Source: JAQBDA01 sp964525785 (lineage in GTDB: Bacteria > Chloroflexota > Anaerolineae > Anaerolineales > UBA4823). Taken from it: a stretch of DNA of 47,540 nucleotides. The stretch is from positions 1-47,540 of the forward strand of contig CAZGIX010000010.1 in the NCBI GenBank assembly GCA_964525785.1, given 5' to 3'. The position numbers were made by a program, and so were the translations under genes. Shown here in pieces: positions 8,151 through 14,635 of the stretch. The stretch's first letter is position 1; every line of letters begins with the position of its first letter. The notes under the pieces are model-generated. The model searched no databases. It saw only the letters and a list, made by a program, of their open reading frames with translations, and was not told the DNA's origin.

Positions 8151-8681
8151 ATGCAATCAAAATTATTAACCTGGCTGTTATTGTTCACCTTCATCCTGGC
8201 AGGTTGCGCCGGGACAGCTCTGCAAGCCGAGACCACCGATGAGCCGAAGAGCCCGTCATTTACTGCTACCAGGCCGCCCGCGACGCGCACACCTACTATC
8301 CCCAAGCCGAGCCAGACCCCGACACCCGGTAAAGATACCAAGCCCTCACCGCTCGAACCATTGCCTGGTGAAAAGGATATGGTGAGCGGCGAAGTGTTCG
8401 CAGATAGCTTTGATATCCTTCTCCTGGAAAGCTTCCCAGTGCAGGTGAACCTGGTGGTATCTGGAAATCTGCCCACGCCCTGCCACAACCTGCGCGCCAA
8501 AGTCAGCGAGCCGGATGCGAATGGACGCATCGATGTCGAGCTGTTCTCGCTCACCAAGACGGGAGTAGCCTGCATCCAGGTGCTTGAGTCGTTCGAAGCC
8601 ACCATCCCACTGGGCAGTTTTTCGAGCGGCAGCTATTCAGTGTATGTGGGTGGGGATAAAGTGGGCGAATTCGAACTGTGA
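8151..8681 (+). CDS. Small lipoprotein with Thr/Pro-rich linker, function unknown
   Basis: 176 residues from the ATG at 8151, preceded by AAAGGAGAAAAGC. The N-terminus is a lipoprotein signal peptide, LLTWLLLFTFILAGCAG, with the lipobox LAGC and Cys about residue 20. A linker rich in Thr, Pro and Lys (about 30-75) follows, then a compact domain to the C-terminus (VNLVVSGNLPTPCHNL, ending SYSVYVGGDKVGEFEL) that looks like a beta-sandwich with two cysteines. The protein should sit on the outer face of the cytoplasmic membrane. I do not recognise the family. It stands alone between rtcB and a convergent pspC gene. Confidence 0.8.
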   Translation: MQSKLLTWLLLFTFILAGCAGTALQAETTDEPKSPSFTATRPPATRTPTIPKPSQTPTPGKDTKPSPLEPLPGEKDMVSGEVFADSFDILLLESFPVQVNLVVSGNLPTPCHNLRAKVSEPDANGRIDVELFSLTKTGVACIQVLESFEATIPLGSFSSGSYSVYVGGDKVGEFEL

Positions 8682-8715
8682 TCGATCGGGATCTGACAGG
8701 TGACGTTAAATTGCG

Positions 8716-8749
8716 GCGAGAGGCTGATAACCATGTACCAGCCTCTCGC
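8716..8749. terminator. Hairpin between convergent lipoprotein and pspC genes
   Basis: An 11-bp perfect stem (GCGAGAGGCTG with CAGCCTCTCGC) around a 12-nt loop, 34 bp after the lipoprotein stop and 24 bp after the pspC stop. T-tracts are weak on both sides (ATCTGTTT on plus, AATTTAAC on minus). Its position suggests a bidirectional terminator. Confidence 0.6.
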
Positions 8750-8773
8750 ATCTGTTTCGGATAGGTTCTCAGC

Positions 8774-8968
8774 CTAATCGCTGGGCATGATGATCGCCAT
8801 CAGCAGGTACAGCAGGATGCCAGGAACGCCGCCGGGGATCAGGGCGATCAGGAACGCTAACCGGAACCAGAATGTGCTGATCCCGAAGAATTCGGCTAAT
8901 CCGCCGCACACGCCTAACACGATCCGGTGGTGTCGCGAGCGCCGCAAATGCTGTCGTTGGGTGGTCAT
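8774..8968 (-). CDS. PspC domain protein
   Basis: 64 residues, essentially one PspC domain: a basic N-terminus (RRSRHHRIVLGVCGGLAEFF) and two hydrophobic helices ending LLYLLMAIIMPSD. PspC proteins are small membrane proteins linked to envelope stress responses (phage shock). AAGGAG lies upstream of the ATG at a normal distance. No pspA or pspB is nearby, so the partner is unknown. Confidence 0.9.
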   Translation of the reverse strand: MTTQRQHLRRSRHHRIVLGVCGGLAEFFGISTFWFRLAFLIALIPGGVPGILLYLLMAIIMPSD

Positions 8969-9063
8969 ATATTCTCCTTCTCTCTAACTTTCACCATTAT
9001 TCATTAGCATATACGTATACCAGCGCAGATAGTTGCAATGCCGTGAGCACACGATCCAGTTAG

Positions 9064-9966
9064 TTAGCGGTCGAGGATTTCTCTGGCTAACTGCAGGGTC
9101 CGGTAATGGATATCTACTGTGTCTTCTATGCGCTTGCCATACCCTCCGGACAAGGTGATTGCCACCGGTAGACCTGCATCACTGCACAGCTCAAACACGA
9201 TCCTGTCGCGTTGCGCCAGCCCCTCTTTACTCAACGAAAGCCGTCCCAGCTTATCGCCGCTGAATGGATCAGCTCCAGCCAGGTAGATTGCCAGTTCAGC
9301 TCCCGCCAGCGTGAGCGACCGCCGGACTCCCCAGCGCAGCGCTTCCAAATACTGTTCGTCTTGAGCGCCGTCCGGCAGAGCGATATCAAGATCGGATGGT
9401 TCTTTATGGAAAGGGAAGTTTTTCTCACCGTGTATGGAGAAGGTGAAGACGCATGGGTCGTGGAGGAATATCGCCGCCGTGCCGTTGCCTTGGTGAACAT
9501 CGCAATCCAATACAACGACCTTCTCCAGGCGATTTTCTGACTGCAGCACGCGCGCGGCTACAGCAATATCGTTGAATACACAGTAGCCTTCACCATGATC
9601 GGCATAGGCATGATGCGTACCTCCCGCCAGATTAGCGGCAACACGATCATCGAGGGCTGCCCTGCAAGCGGCTATTGTCCCACCGACCGAGCGGCGGGAC
9701 CGTTCTACCAGCTGCGGCGACCATGGGAATCCTATTCGGCGGATCTCCTTCTCGCTCAGCTTTCCCTCTACAACGCGCATGACATAATCCTGGGTGTGGA
9801 CCAGGGTTAATTGTTCGACTGTTGCCGGATCCGGCACTTTCAGATCGCTCTCTCGAACCAGCCCAGTCTGGGAAACTCGCTCCCGCAAGAGGGTATATTT
9901 ACCTGCAGGAAAGCGATGTCCCTCGGGTAGCGGCAGCGTAAAGTGATCTGAGTAGAAGAGTTGCAT
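9064..9966 (-). CDS. Histone deacetylase family protein
   Basis: 300 residues, a single amidohydrolase domain of the arginase/deacetylase fold. Motifs in order: HAYADHGEGYCVFND, VVVLDCDVHQGNGTA (zinc ligands Asp and His plus the charge-relay His), FSIHGEKNFPF, YLAGADPFSGDKLGRL (third zinc ligand Asp) and LSGGYG with the transition-state Tyr. All catalytic residues appear present. Bacterial members act on acetylated small molecules, polyamines or acetyl-lysine proteins; the substrate here is not predictable. No strong ribosome binding site is seen before the ATG. It lies 42 bp after ilvE on the same strand and may be read from the ilvE promoter. Confidence 0.92.
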   Translation of the reverse strand: MQLFYSDHFTLPLPEGHRFPAGKYTLLRERVSQTGLVRESDLKVPDPATVEQLTLVHTQDYVMRVVEGKLSEKEIRRIGFPWSPQLVERSRRSVGGTIAACRAALDDRVAANLAGGTHHAYADHGEGYCVFNDIAVAARVLQSENRLEKVVVLDCDVHQGNGTAAIFLHDPCVFTFSIHGEKNFPFHKEPSDLDIALPDGAQDEQYLEALRWGVRRSLTLAGAELAIYLAGADPFSGDKLGRLSLSKEGLAQRDRIVFELCSDAGLPVAITLSGGYGKRIEDTVDIHYRTLQLAREILDR

Positions 9967-10008
9967 GATCTCGCCCGGGTGGGAAGCGGTGCAGTGAGGG
10001 CGTCCTTC

Positions 10009-10974
10009 TTAGCGTGGGACGATCGCCCGCGGGCGGACGTCCACATCCAGGCTGGTGTTGACATAATCCAGCCAGACCTGGGAGCGGTTGTGCTTGCCGC
10101 GCACCACGTCGTGGAATGCACTTTGCAGCGAGCGGGTGACGGCGCCGGTCTTGCCTTCTCCAATCACACGGAAGTCTATCTCACGCAGCCCGATGCACTC
10201 GGCAGCGGTGCCGCAGACGAACACCTCGTCTGCCAGGTACAGCTGGTCGCGGGAGATGGGCTGCTCCACTACCGGGAATCCCATATCCCTTGCCAGGGTG
10301 ATGATCGTGTCACGGGTGATGCCCTCCAGTATCGCCATCGTAGACGGGGTATAGATGGTGCCGCCGCGCACAACAAAGATGTTCTCACCCGTACATTCCG
10401 CAACATAGCCCTGTGGATCGAGCATGATGGCCTCGTCAAAGCCCAGGCGTACCGACTCGGTCTTTGCCAGGGTGCTGTTGACGTAATTGCCGGCGATCTT
10501 GGCCTTGGTCAGCATGATGTTGGGGTGGTGGCGGGTGAACGAGCTGATGTTGGCGCGCACGCCCTTCTCGAGCGCTTCTGGGCCGAGGTAGTTGTCCCAC
10601 TCCCAAACGGCGATACCCACCCCTGGTTTCCCGTTGTCTATATTCAGGTTCCAGCCGCCATCTGTCAGGTAGATCAGAGGGCGGATGTAACATTCCGAAA
10701 AACCATTCGCAGATACAGTCAGCCTGGCAGCTTCTGACAGCTGCGCCGCGCTGAAAGGCAGGCTGCGGAATCCGAGCACCATTGCGGAATGCACCAATCG
10801 CTCCATGTGCTCTTGCAGGCGGAACACCGCCGGGCCGCGCTCGGTGGCATAACAGCGGATGCCTTCGAATGCCCCCAGCCCGTAATGGGCGACCGGGGTG
10901 AGAAAGTGGAGGGTTGCCTTTTCGAATTCCACCAGCTCTCCGTTCATCCAGATATACTTCGATACCATGCTCAT
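10009..10974 (-). CDS. ilvE: Branched-chain amino acid aminotransferase
   Basis: 321 residues, fold-type IV PLP enzyme that transfers the amino group between glutamate and the keto acids of Leu, Ile and Val. Motifs: HYGLGAFEGIRCY, YIRPLIYL, KAKIAGNYVNS with the PLP lysine Lys159, EAIMLDPQGYVAECTGENIF, and GITRDTIITLARDMG. The C-terminus is normal. AGGAGAAG precedes the ATG at 10974. The 200 bp upstream contain a Leu/Ile/Val-rich leader peptide and an intrinsic terminator, so expression is probably controlled by transcription attenuation in response to charged branched-chain tRNAs. No other ilv or leu gene is in the window. Confidence 0.96.
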   Translation of the reverse strand: MSMVSKYIWMNGELVEFEKATLHFLTPVAHYGLGAFEGIRCYATERGPAVFRLQEHMERLVHSAMVLGFRSLPFSAAQLSEAARLTVSANGFSECYIRPLIYLTDGGWNLNIDNGKPGVGIAVWEWDNYLGPEALEKGVRANISSFTRHHPNIMLTKAKIAGNYVNSTLAKTESVRLGFDEAIMLDPQGYVAECTGENIFVVRGGTIYTPSTMAILEGITRDTIITLARDMGFPVVEQPISRDQLYLADEVFVCGTAAECIGLREIDFRVIGEGKTGAVTRSLQSAFHDVVRGKHNRSQVWLDYVNTSLDVDVRPRAIVPR

Positions 10975-11006
10975 CTCTGCTTCTCCTGAGACTATCTGTC
11001 GTGGGT

Positions 11007-11036
11007 AAATAAAACAGCCGCCTGGTTGGGCGGCTG
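11007..11036 (-). terminator. Intrinsic terminator in the ilvE leader (attenuator)
   Basis: On the minus strand an 8-bp perfect stem (CAGCCGCC/GGCGGCTG, 11015-11036) with a 6-nt loop is followed by TTTTATTT. It lies between the leader-peptide stop (11067) and the ilvE start (10974), the position of an attenuator. Its arms can be captured by two upstream segments: GGTTGGGC at 11096-11103 pairs with GCCCAACC at 11024-11031, and AAACAGCC at 11061-11068 (overlapping the leader stop codon) pairs with GGCTGTTT at 11012-11019. Confidence 0.8.
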
Positions 11037-11066
11037 CTGGCTTACTTTAGTTAATCGACTGGCTGT

Positions 11067-11174
11067 TTACCTTTTCCAGATGTAAGCTTTCGCCTGCCCA
11101 ACCTCAAAAGGGTTCTCAATGAGGATGAGGACCAGGATGGAAATCGTAAGGACGAGGGAAAGCAAACCAGGCAT
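11067..11174 (-). CDS. ilvE leader peptide, Leu/Ile/Val-rich (35 aa)
   Basis: A 35-codon reading frame from ATG at 11174 to TAA at 11067-11069. Of residues 4-19, 13 of 16 are Leu, Ile or Val (LLSLVLTISILVLILI), the hallmark of ilv and leu operon leader peptides; the rest is ENPFEVGQAK and an AYIWKR end. The stop lies 30 nt before the terminator hairpin that precedes ilvE. A stalled ribosome in the Leu/Ile/Val run would leave the downstream antiterminator segments free. No clear Shine-Dalgarno is seen, and a weak -10 (TACACT, 11214-11219) is 40 bp upstream. The alternative is a small single-pass membrane protein, but the codon run plus terminator fits attenuation better. Confidence 0.72.
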   Translation of the reverse strand: MPGLLSLVLTISILVLILIENPFEVGQAKAYIWKR

Positions 11175-11274
11175 GTTCAAAGATCGCTGTTCGGCGCAGA
11201 ATTAATTCCGCATAGTGTAGCAAAAAAAAGCCGCACAGACATTAATAGTACATTAAAAATTAGCTAGACCGGTC

Positions 11275-11787
11275 TTACCAGTGATCCCAATGTACGATCT
11301 CGTCGATACCGGTCCGGCCGCCTTTGTGCGGTGGGCGGGTGAGGGCAGCCTTATCCAGGGGGAAGCCGAATGACAGGGCAATCCGCAGGTGAAATTCAGC
11401 CGGGAAGCCCAGCAGTTGCCGTGCGGTTTCGTACTCGTAGATGGTTGCCAGGCAGGAGCCGATGCCCATTTCCCAAGCTGCAAGCTGCATGTAGGCCGCG
11501 GATTGACCAGCGTCGAACATAATGCTGAAGCGCTGCTCAGGGGGCGGGGTAAGGATTGCCACACCCAACGCGGCGCCCGCCAGGTGGTCTGCCCAGGTGC
11601 CCAGCTCGGAGAGGGCTTTTAGGGTGGCACGCTCCTGGATGGCGATGAAATGCCAGGGTTGGGTGTTCTTGGCAGACTGCGCCCGCCGCCCGGCGTTGAG
11701 GATGGCGTGTAAAGCTTCTTCAGGCAGGGGCTGGTCGGTGAATTGGCGTACAGCTCTTTTCAAAAGGATGGCTTCAGAGACATTCAT
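11275..11787 (-). CDS. Nitroreductase family protein
   Basis: 170 residues from the ATG at 11787. The sequence begins with the nitroreductase pattern SEAILLKRAVRQFTDQPLPEE (read in two parts: the RAVRQF FMN-phosphate contact, then the helix), followed by RRAQSAKNTQPWHFI, DAGQSAAYMQLAAWEMGIGSC and a C-terminal LGFP-type region FPLDKA. These are FMN enzymes that reduce nitro compounds, quinones or other acceptors with NAD(P)H; the substrate is not evident. The start overlaps the vapC stop by 4 bp (ATGA), so it is translationally coupled to a toxin-antitoxin pair, an unusual arrangement. The ribosome binding site is weak, consistent with coupling. Confidence 0.9.
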   Translation of the reverse strand: MNVSEAILLKRAVRQFTDQPLPEEALHAILNAGRRAQSAKNTQPWHFIAIQERATLKALSELGTWADHLAGAALGVAILTPPPEQRFSIMFDAGQSAAYMQLAAWEMGIGSCLATIYEYETARQLLGFPAEFHLRIALSFGFPLDKAALTRPPHKGGRTGIDEIVHWDHW

Positions 11788-12197
11788 GGGTGCCTGCTTT
11801 CTGGGATAACGTTGAATCCACGCTCGCTGAAATGGGGGTCGAAGGTAAAAACGGCATCCAGTCCGGTTTGACGCATGATCTCGAAACTGGTGCAATCGAC
11901 GAGCGATAGATCGCGCCTGTTGGCGGTCAGTAAAGCGCTCATGCCTTGCCTGTGAACAGTCTCTTCTACCCAAATAATATCTATAATGGGCAATACTTCA
12001 CTTTCAAACAGCCGCACTGCTTCGACCCCGAACCGGTGCTGGAGCAGGGCTGTCGTTTCGAGGATTACATAATTGCTGCTGAAAACGGCAGAGTCCGATG
12101 CCAGTATTGAGTCCCAGTTCTGCCTGGCCGGTAGATGGAACTGGTCATTGGCGTTGAGCACCGCCAAAAAAGCGGCTGTGTCGATAAAGATGTTCAT
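11784..12197 (-). CDS. PIN domain toxin (VapC type)
   Basis: 137 residues, a PIN-domain ribonuclease. Acidic residues of the active site are visible: IDTAAFLAV (Asp6), the SNYVILETTALL Glu, LSLVDCTSFEIM and FTFDPHFSERGF. VapC toxins cut specific RNAs such as initiator tRNA or rRNA loops and are neutralised by their antitoxin. The start overlaps the antitoxin stop by 4 bp (ATGA), and its own end overlaps the nitroreductase start by 4 bp. All catalytic positions look intact, so the toxin is probably active. The exact RNA target cannot be read from sequence. Confidence 0.9.
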   Translation of the reverse strand: MNIFIDTAAFLAVLNANDQFHLPARQNWDSILASDSAVFSSNYVILETTALLQHRFGVEAVRLFESEVLPIIDIIWVEETVHRQGMSALLTANRRDLSLVDCTSFEIMRQTGLDAVFTFDPHFSERGFNVIPESRHP

Positions 12198-12439
12198 CGG
12201 TCAAACGCATCGGCAAGATGCGCATCGTGCTTTTCAGCCAGGTCCTCTGGGCCGCTTAATTTACCCGCTGCGGCGCGTGCTCTACGCCTTAGCTCTTCCG
12301 GGTCCCTGGGACTTCCGGCGCGCAGCATATCGTCCAGGCTGAGGCGGATCAGCTCGGCAACCGATTTTCCCTCTTTAGCTGCCAGGTGCTTGAGAGCGCG
12401 TGCTTGCTCAGGTGTAATTTGGATTTGTGTGCGAATCAT
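12194..12439 (-). CDS. Ribbon-helix-helix antitoxin (VapB/CopG type)
   Basis: 81 residues. The N-terminal 40 are a ribbon-helix-helix DNA-binding domain (RTQIQITPEQARALKHLA, then GKSVAELIRLSLDDML). The charged C-terminal tail (PEELRRRARAAAGK to the end) would wrap the PIN toxin. Such antitoxins repress their own operon together with the toxin. It overlaps vapC by 4 bp. A 14-bp perfect palindrome 32 bp upstream is a candidate operator. Confidence 0.88.
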   Translation of the reverse strand: MIRTQIQITPEQARALKHLAAKEGKSVAELIRLSLDDMLRAGSPRDPEELRRRARAAAGKLSGPEDLAEKHDAHLADAFDR

Positions 12440-12470
12440 ATTCAGCTCTCGAAACGATGGTATTACATCA

Positions 12471-12484
12471 CATTATGCATAATG
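12471..12484. promoter_or_regulatory. Palindromic candidate operator of vapBC
   Basis: CATTATGCATAATG is a perfect 14-bp palindrome, 31 bp before the antitoxin ATG and containing a CATAAT -10-like hexamer. Ribbon-helix-helix antitoxins bind palindromes at this position; the assignment is by position and symmetry. Confidence 0.55.
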
Positions 12485-12569
12485 ATAACATAACCAGGGC
12501 GATTAGGCAATCATGCGATGGCCTTTGGGCATCCACTTAGAAATCAATTCGGCTTCCATATATCGGCGT

Positions 12570-13481
12570 CTAGCTTGTCTTCCTCGAACCGGCGACGACC
12601 AGTCCACCAGCGACTACCAATGCGCCTCCGATCACGCTCTGCCAGGTCAGCGCTTCTCCGAGCAAGAGCACGCCCAACAGTGTTCCATATACCGGCAGGG
12701 TATTGTAGAAAGCCATCGCCTGGTTGGGTCCCAGCAGGCGCACGCCTTCGTTCCAGGCCAGCATGGCAATGACTGTCGGGAAAATTCCGATATAGATGCT
12801 TGCCAGGATAATTGGCAGCGATAGATCCAGGGGCGCCACGCGCCACTCGTAAGCCAGCAGTGGTAGCAGCAGCGGCAGACCAATCCATATCGACCTGGCA
12901 GTTACCCAAATGGTAGGGCGGCTGCGAGTAGCCAGGCGGGCAAAGATAGAATAGCATCCCCACAGTGCGGCCGCGCCCAATGCGATCAAATCGCCACGGT
13001 TGAAGGCCAGTTCGCTGAGGGATTGTCCATTGGCGATGATCAGCCCGACGCCGGTCAGGGAGACAACTGCGCCTACGATCAACCTGGTTGTGATGCGCTC
13101 TCGCAGGAAAGCAGCTGCCAGCAGCAAAGTAATCAGTGGTCCACTGGCGTTGATCAGGGCGGCATTGGTTGCCGTGGTCTGCTGCAGCGCCAGGTAGAGC
13201 AGCACCGGGAAACCGAAAACCCCGGTTATCGCCATTCCGCCAATCCACACCCAAATCCGTTTCTCTGCACTGGCAGGTGGTCCCGGACCTGATCGCCTGT
13301 TGGAGTATTGGATTATTATCGCGAAGACCAGCACTGCGACGGCGAAGCGTGTCACGGTCAGGGTCACTGGCCCGATCATGCCGCGCAAGGCCCTACCCAG
13401 GGCGATATTGCTTGCCCACAGCAGAGTCGCCAGGTTCACCAGACCATAGGTCAACCTGGGATTATCGCGTAAACCCGGCAT
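12570..13481 (-). CDS. EamA/DMT family transporter
   Basis: 303 residues with about ten hydrophobic helices in two EamA repeats. The first repeat starts LATLLWASNIALGRALRG and holds the RFAVAVLVFAIII helix; the second starts around ALGAAALWGCYSIFARLA. The family exports amino acids, nucleosides or other metabolites across the cytoplasmic membrane by antiport or facilitated transport; substrate not predictable. The ATG at 13481 has only a weak GGGAT upstream. It is 47 bp after the DRTGG gene on the same strand, probably the last gene of that run. Confidence 0.9.
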   Translation of the reverse strand: MPGLRDNPRLTYGLVNLATLLWASNIALGRALRGMIGPVTLTVTRFAVAVLVFAIIIQYSNRRSGPGPPASAEKRIWVWIGGMAITGVFGFPVLLYLALQQTTATNAALINASGPLITLLLAAAFLRERITTRLIVGAVVSLTGVGLIIANGQSLSELAFNRGDLIALGAAALWGCYSIFARLATRSRPTIWVTARSIWIGLPLLLPLLAYEWRVAPLDLSLPIILASIYIGIFPTVIAMLAWNEGVRLLGPNQAMAFYNTLPVYGTLLGVLLLGEALTWQSVIGGALVVAGGLVVAGSRKTS

Positions 13482-13528
13482 ATCCCAATGCTTAATCGCT
13501 TGTGAAATCAGGGCATTCTAGCAGTCGA

Positions 13529-14620
13529 TTAACCTGCCAATCCGAACTCCCGGTACAGGCGCTTGAAATCCAGGTGGTCGGCTGCCAGATTCTCGAACTG
13601 CTGCAGCTTGACAGATTGCCCAAGGCGGGTCTTGCCAAAGATGCGCTCGATAGCCTCCACGGTCTCGATGGTGTTGGTCGGCACCAGCAGCACCGAGACG
13701 CCGAACTCTTCGGCCTGCTTGACGATCAATGGGCTGGGGTGCAGGTTGCCGGTCAGGATAAGGGCGGTGGTGGATGTCTCCAGGGCTGCCAGCTGGATGT
13801 CCGTGCGGTCGCCGCCGGTGATCACCGCTTTATGCGTCTGCTTGCGGAAGCGTGAGAGGGCCGCATCGGCGGTCATGGCGCCCACGGTCAGGTTTTCTAC
13901 CAATGCCTGGGAATTCGCCGCACCTGCCAGCACCTGAGCATCCAGGACATCGACCAGCTCGGCGACGGTCAGTGCGGTCAGGCTGCGCCGTTCGGGGAGC
14001 ACACCGAAAACCGGGATGCCGCGCTTCTCCAGAAAGGGCACAGCAGTGTCATTGACAAATGCCAGGGCTTCTTCGGGCACCCGGTTGATGATGATCCCTT
14101 TGAGCTCACCACCCAGCTGCACTCGGGAGACCAGAGAGTCGTCCAGCACGCGTATATCGTCGCGATATTTGATCACCATCAGTACATGGCTGCCTAATTC
14201 ATTCGACACCGTGGGGGTCGGCAGCCCGACGGCATGTCCCTCGCGCAAGCTGCCGCCGCCTTCCAGGAGCAGGACGTCCTTGCCTTCACCCGCTGCCAGA
14301 GCAGCCGCCTTCACTTGCACAATCAGGTTGATATCTGCCTGATCGCGCAGCCGCTGGTGCAGGAATTCCGGGGTGACGACGACGGGCGAAAGCTCCCAGG
14401 CAGGCGCCTCGAGGTTCAGCACCTCCTTTACAAAGGCGGCATCTTCGTCGGCAATCTTGTTTCCAATTCGCCAGGGCTGCAAGCTTAGCGGCTTCAAATA
14501 TCCCACACGGAAGCCATCCTCGATCAATCGCTTCCCCAGCACCAGGCAGACGGCGGTTTTACCGGAATAACGTTCTACGGAGGTGATATAGATCGATTTC
14601 ATCACTTTCTGCCCATCCAT
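13529..14620 (-). CDS. BioD-like P-loop plus DRTGG domain protein (phosphotransacetylase N-terminal type)
   Basis: 363 residues. The N-terminal part (about 1-210) is a BioD-like AAA_26 P-loop domain: ITSVERYSGKTAVCLVLGKR, VLLLEGGGSLREG and KGIIINRVPEE. A DRTGG domain follows (about 220-330): VGAMTADAALSRFRKQ, KAVITGGDRTDIQLAALE and ALILTGN. The same two domains form the N-terminal regulatory half of long phosphotransacetylases, but the catalytic PTA domain is absent. It lies 16 bp after an ADP-forming acetyl-CoA synthetase gene, so it probably senses or regulates acetyl-CoA/acetate flux; this is inference. An alternative ATG at 14602 (protein beginning with MKSIYITS) matches family starts equally well. 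Confidence 0.85.
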   Translation of the reverse strand: MDGQKVMKSIYITSVERYSGKTAVCLVLGKRLIEDGFRVGYLKPLSLQPWRIGNKIADEDAAFVKEVLNLEAPAWELSPVVVTPEFLHQRLRDQADINLIVQVKAAALAAGEGKDVLLLEGGGSLREGHAVGLPTPTVSNELGSHVLMVIKYRDDIRVLDDSLVSRVQLGGELKGIIINRVPEEALAFVNDTAVPFLEKRGIPVFGVLPERRSLTALTVAELVDVLDAQVLAGAANSQALVENLTVGAMTADAALSRFRKQTHKAVITGGDRTDIQLAALETSTTALILTGNLHPSPLIVKQAEEFGVSVLLVPTNTIETVEAIERIFGKTRLGQSVKLQQFENLAADHLDFKRLYREFGLAG

Positions 14621-14635
14621 TCTTCTGAGAGATAC

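Noticed and set aside
10975..11274. T-box or other riboswitch in the ilvE leader
   Set aside because: No T-box sequence (TGGNACC) or specifier stem is seen, while a Leu/Ile/Val leader peptide and simple terminator are.
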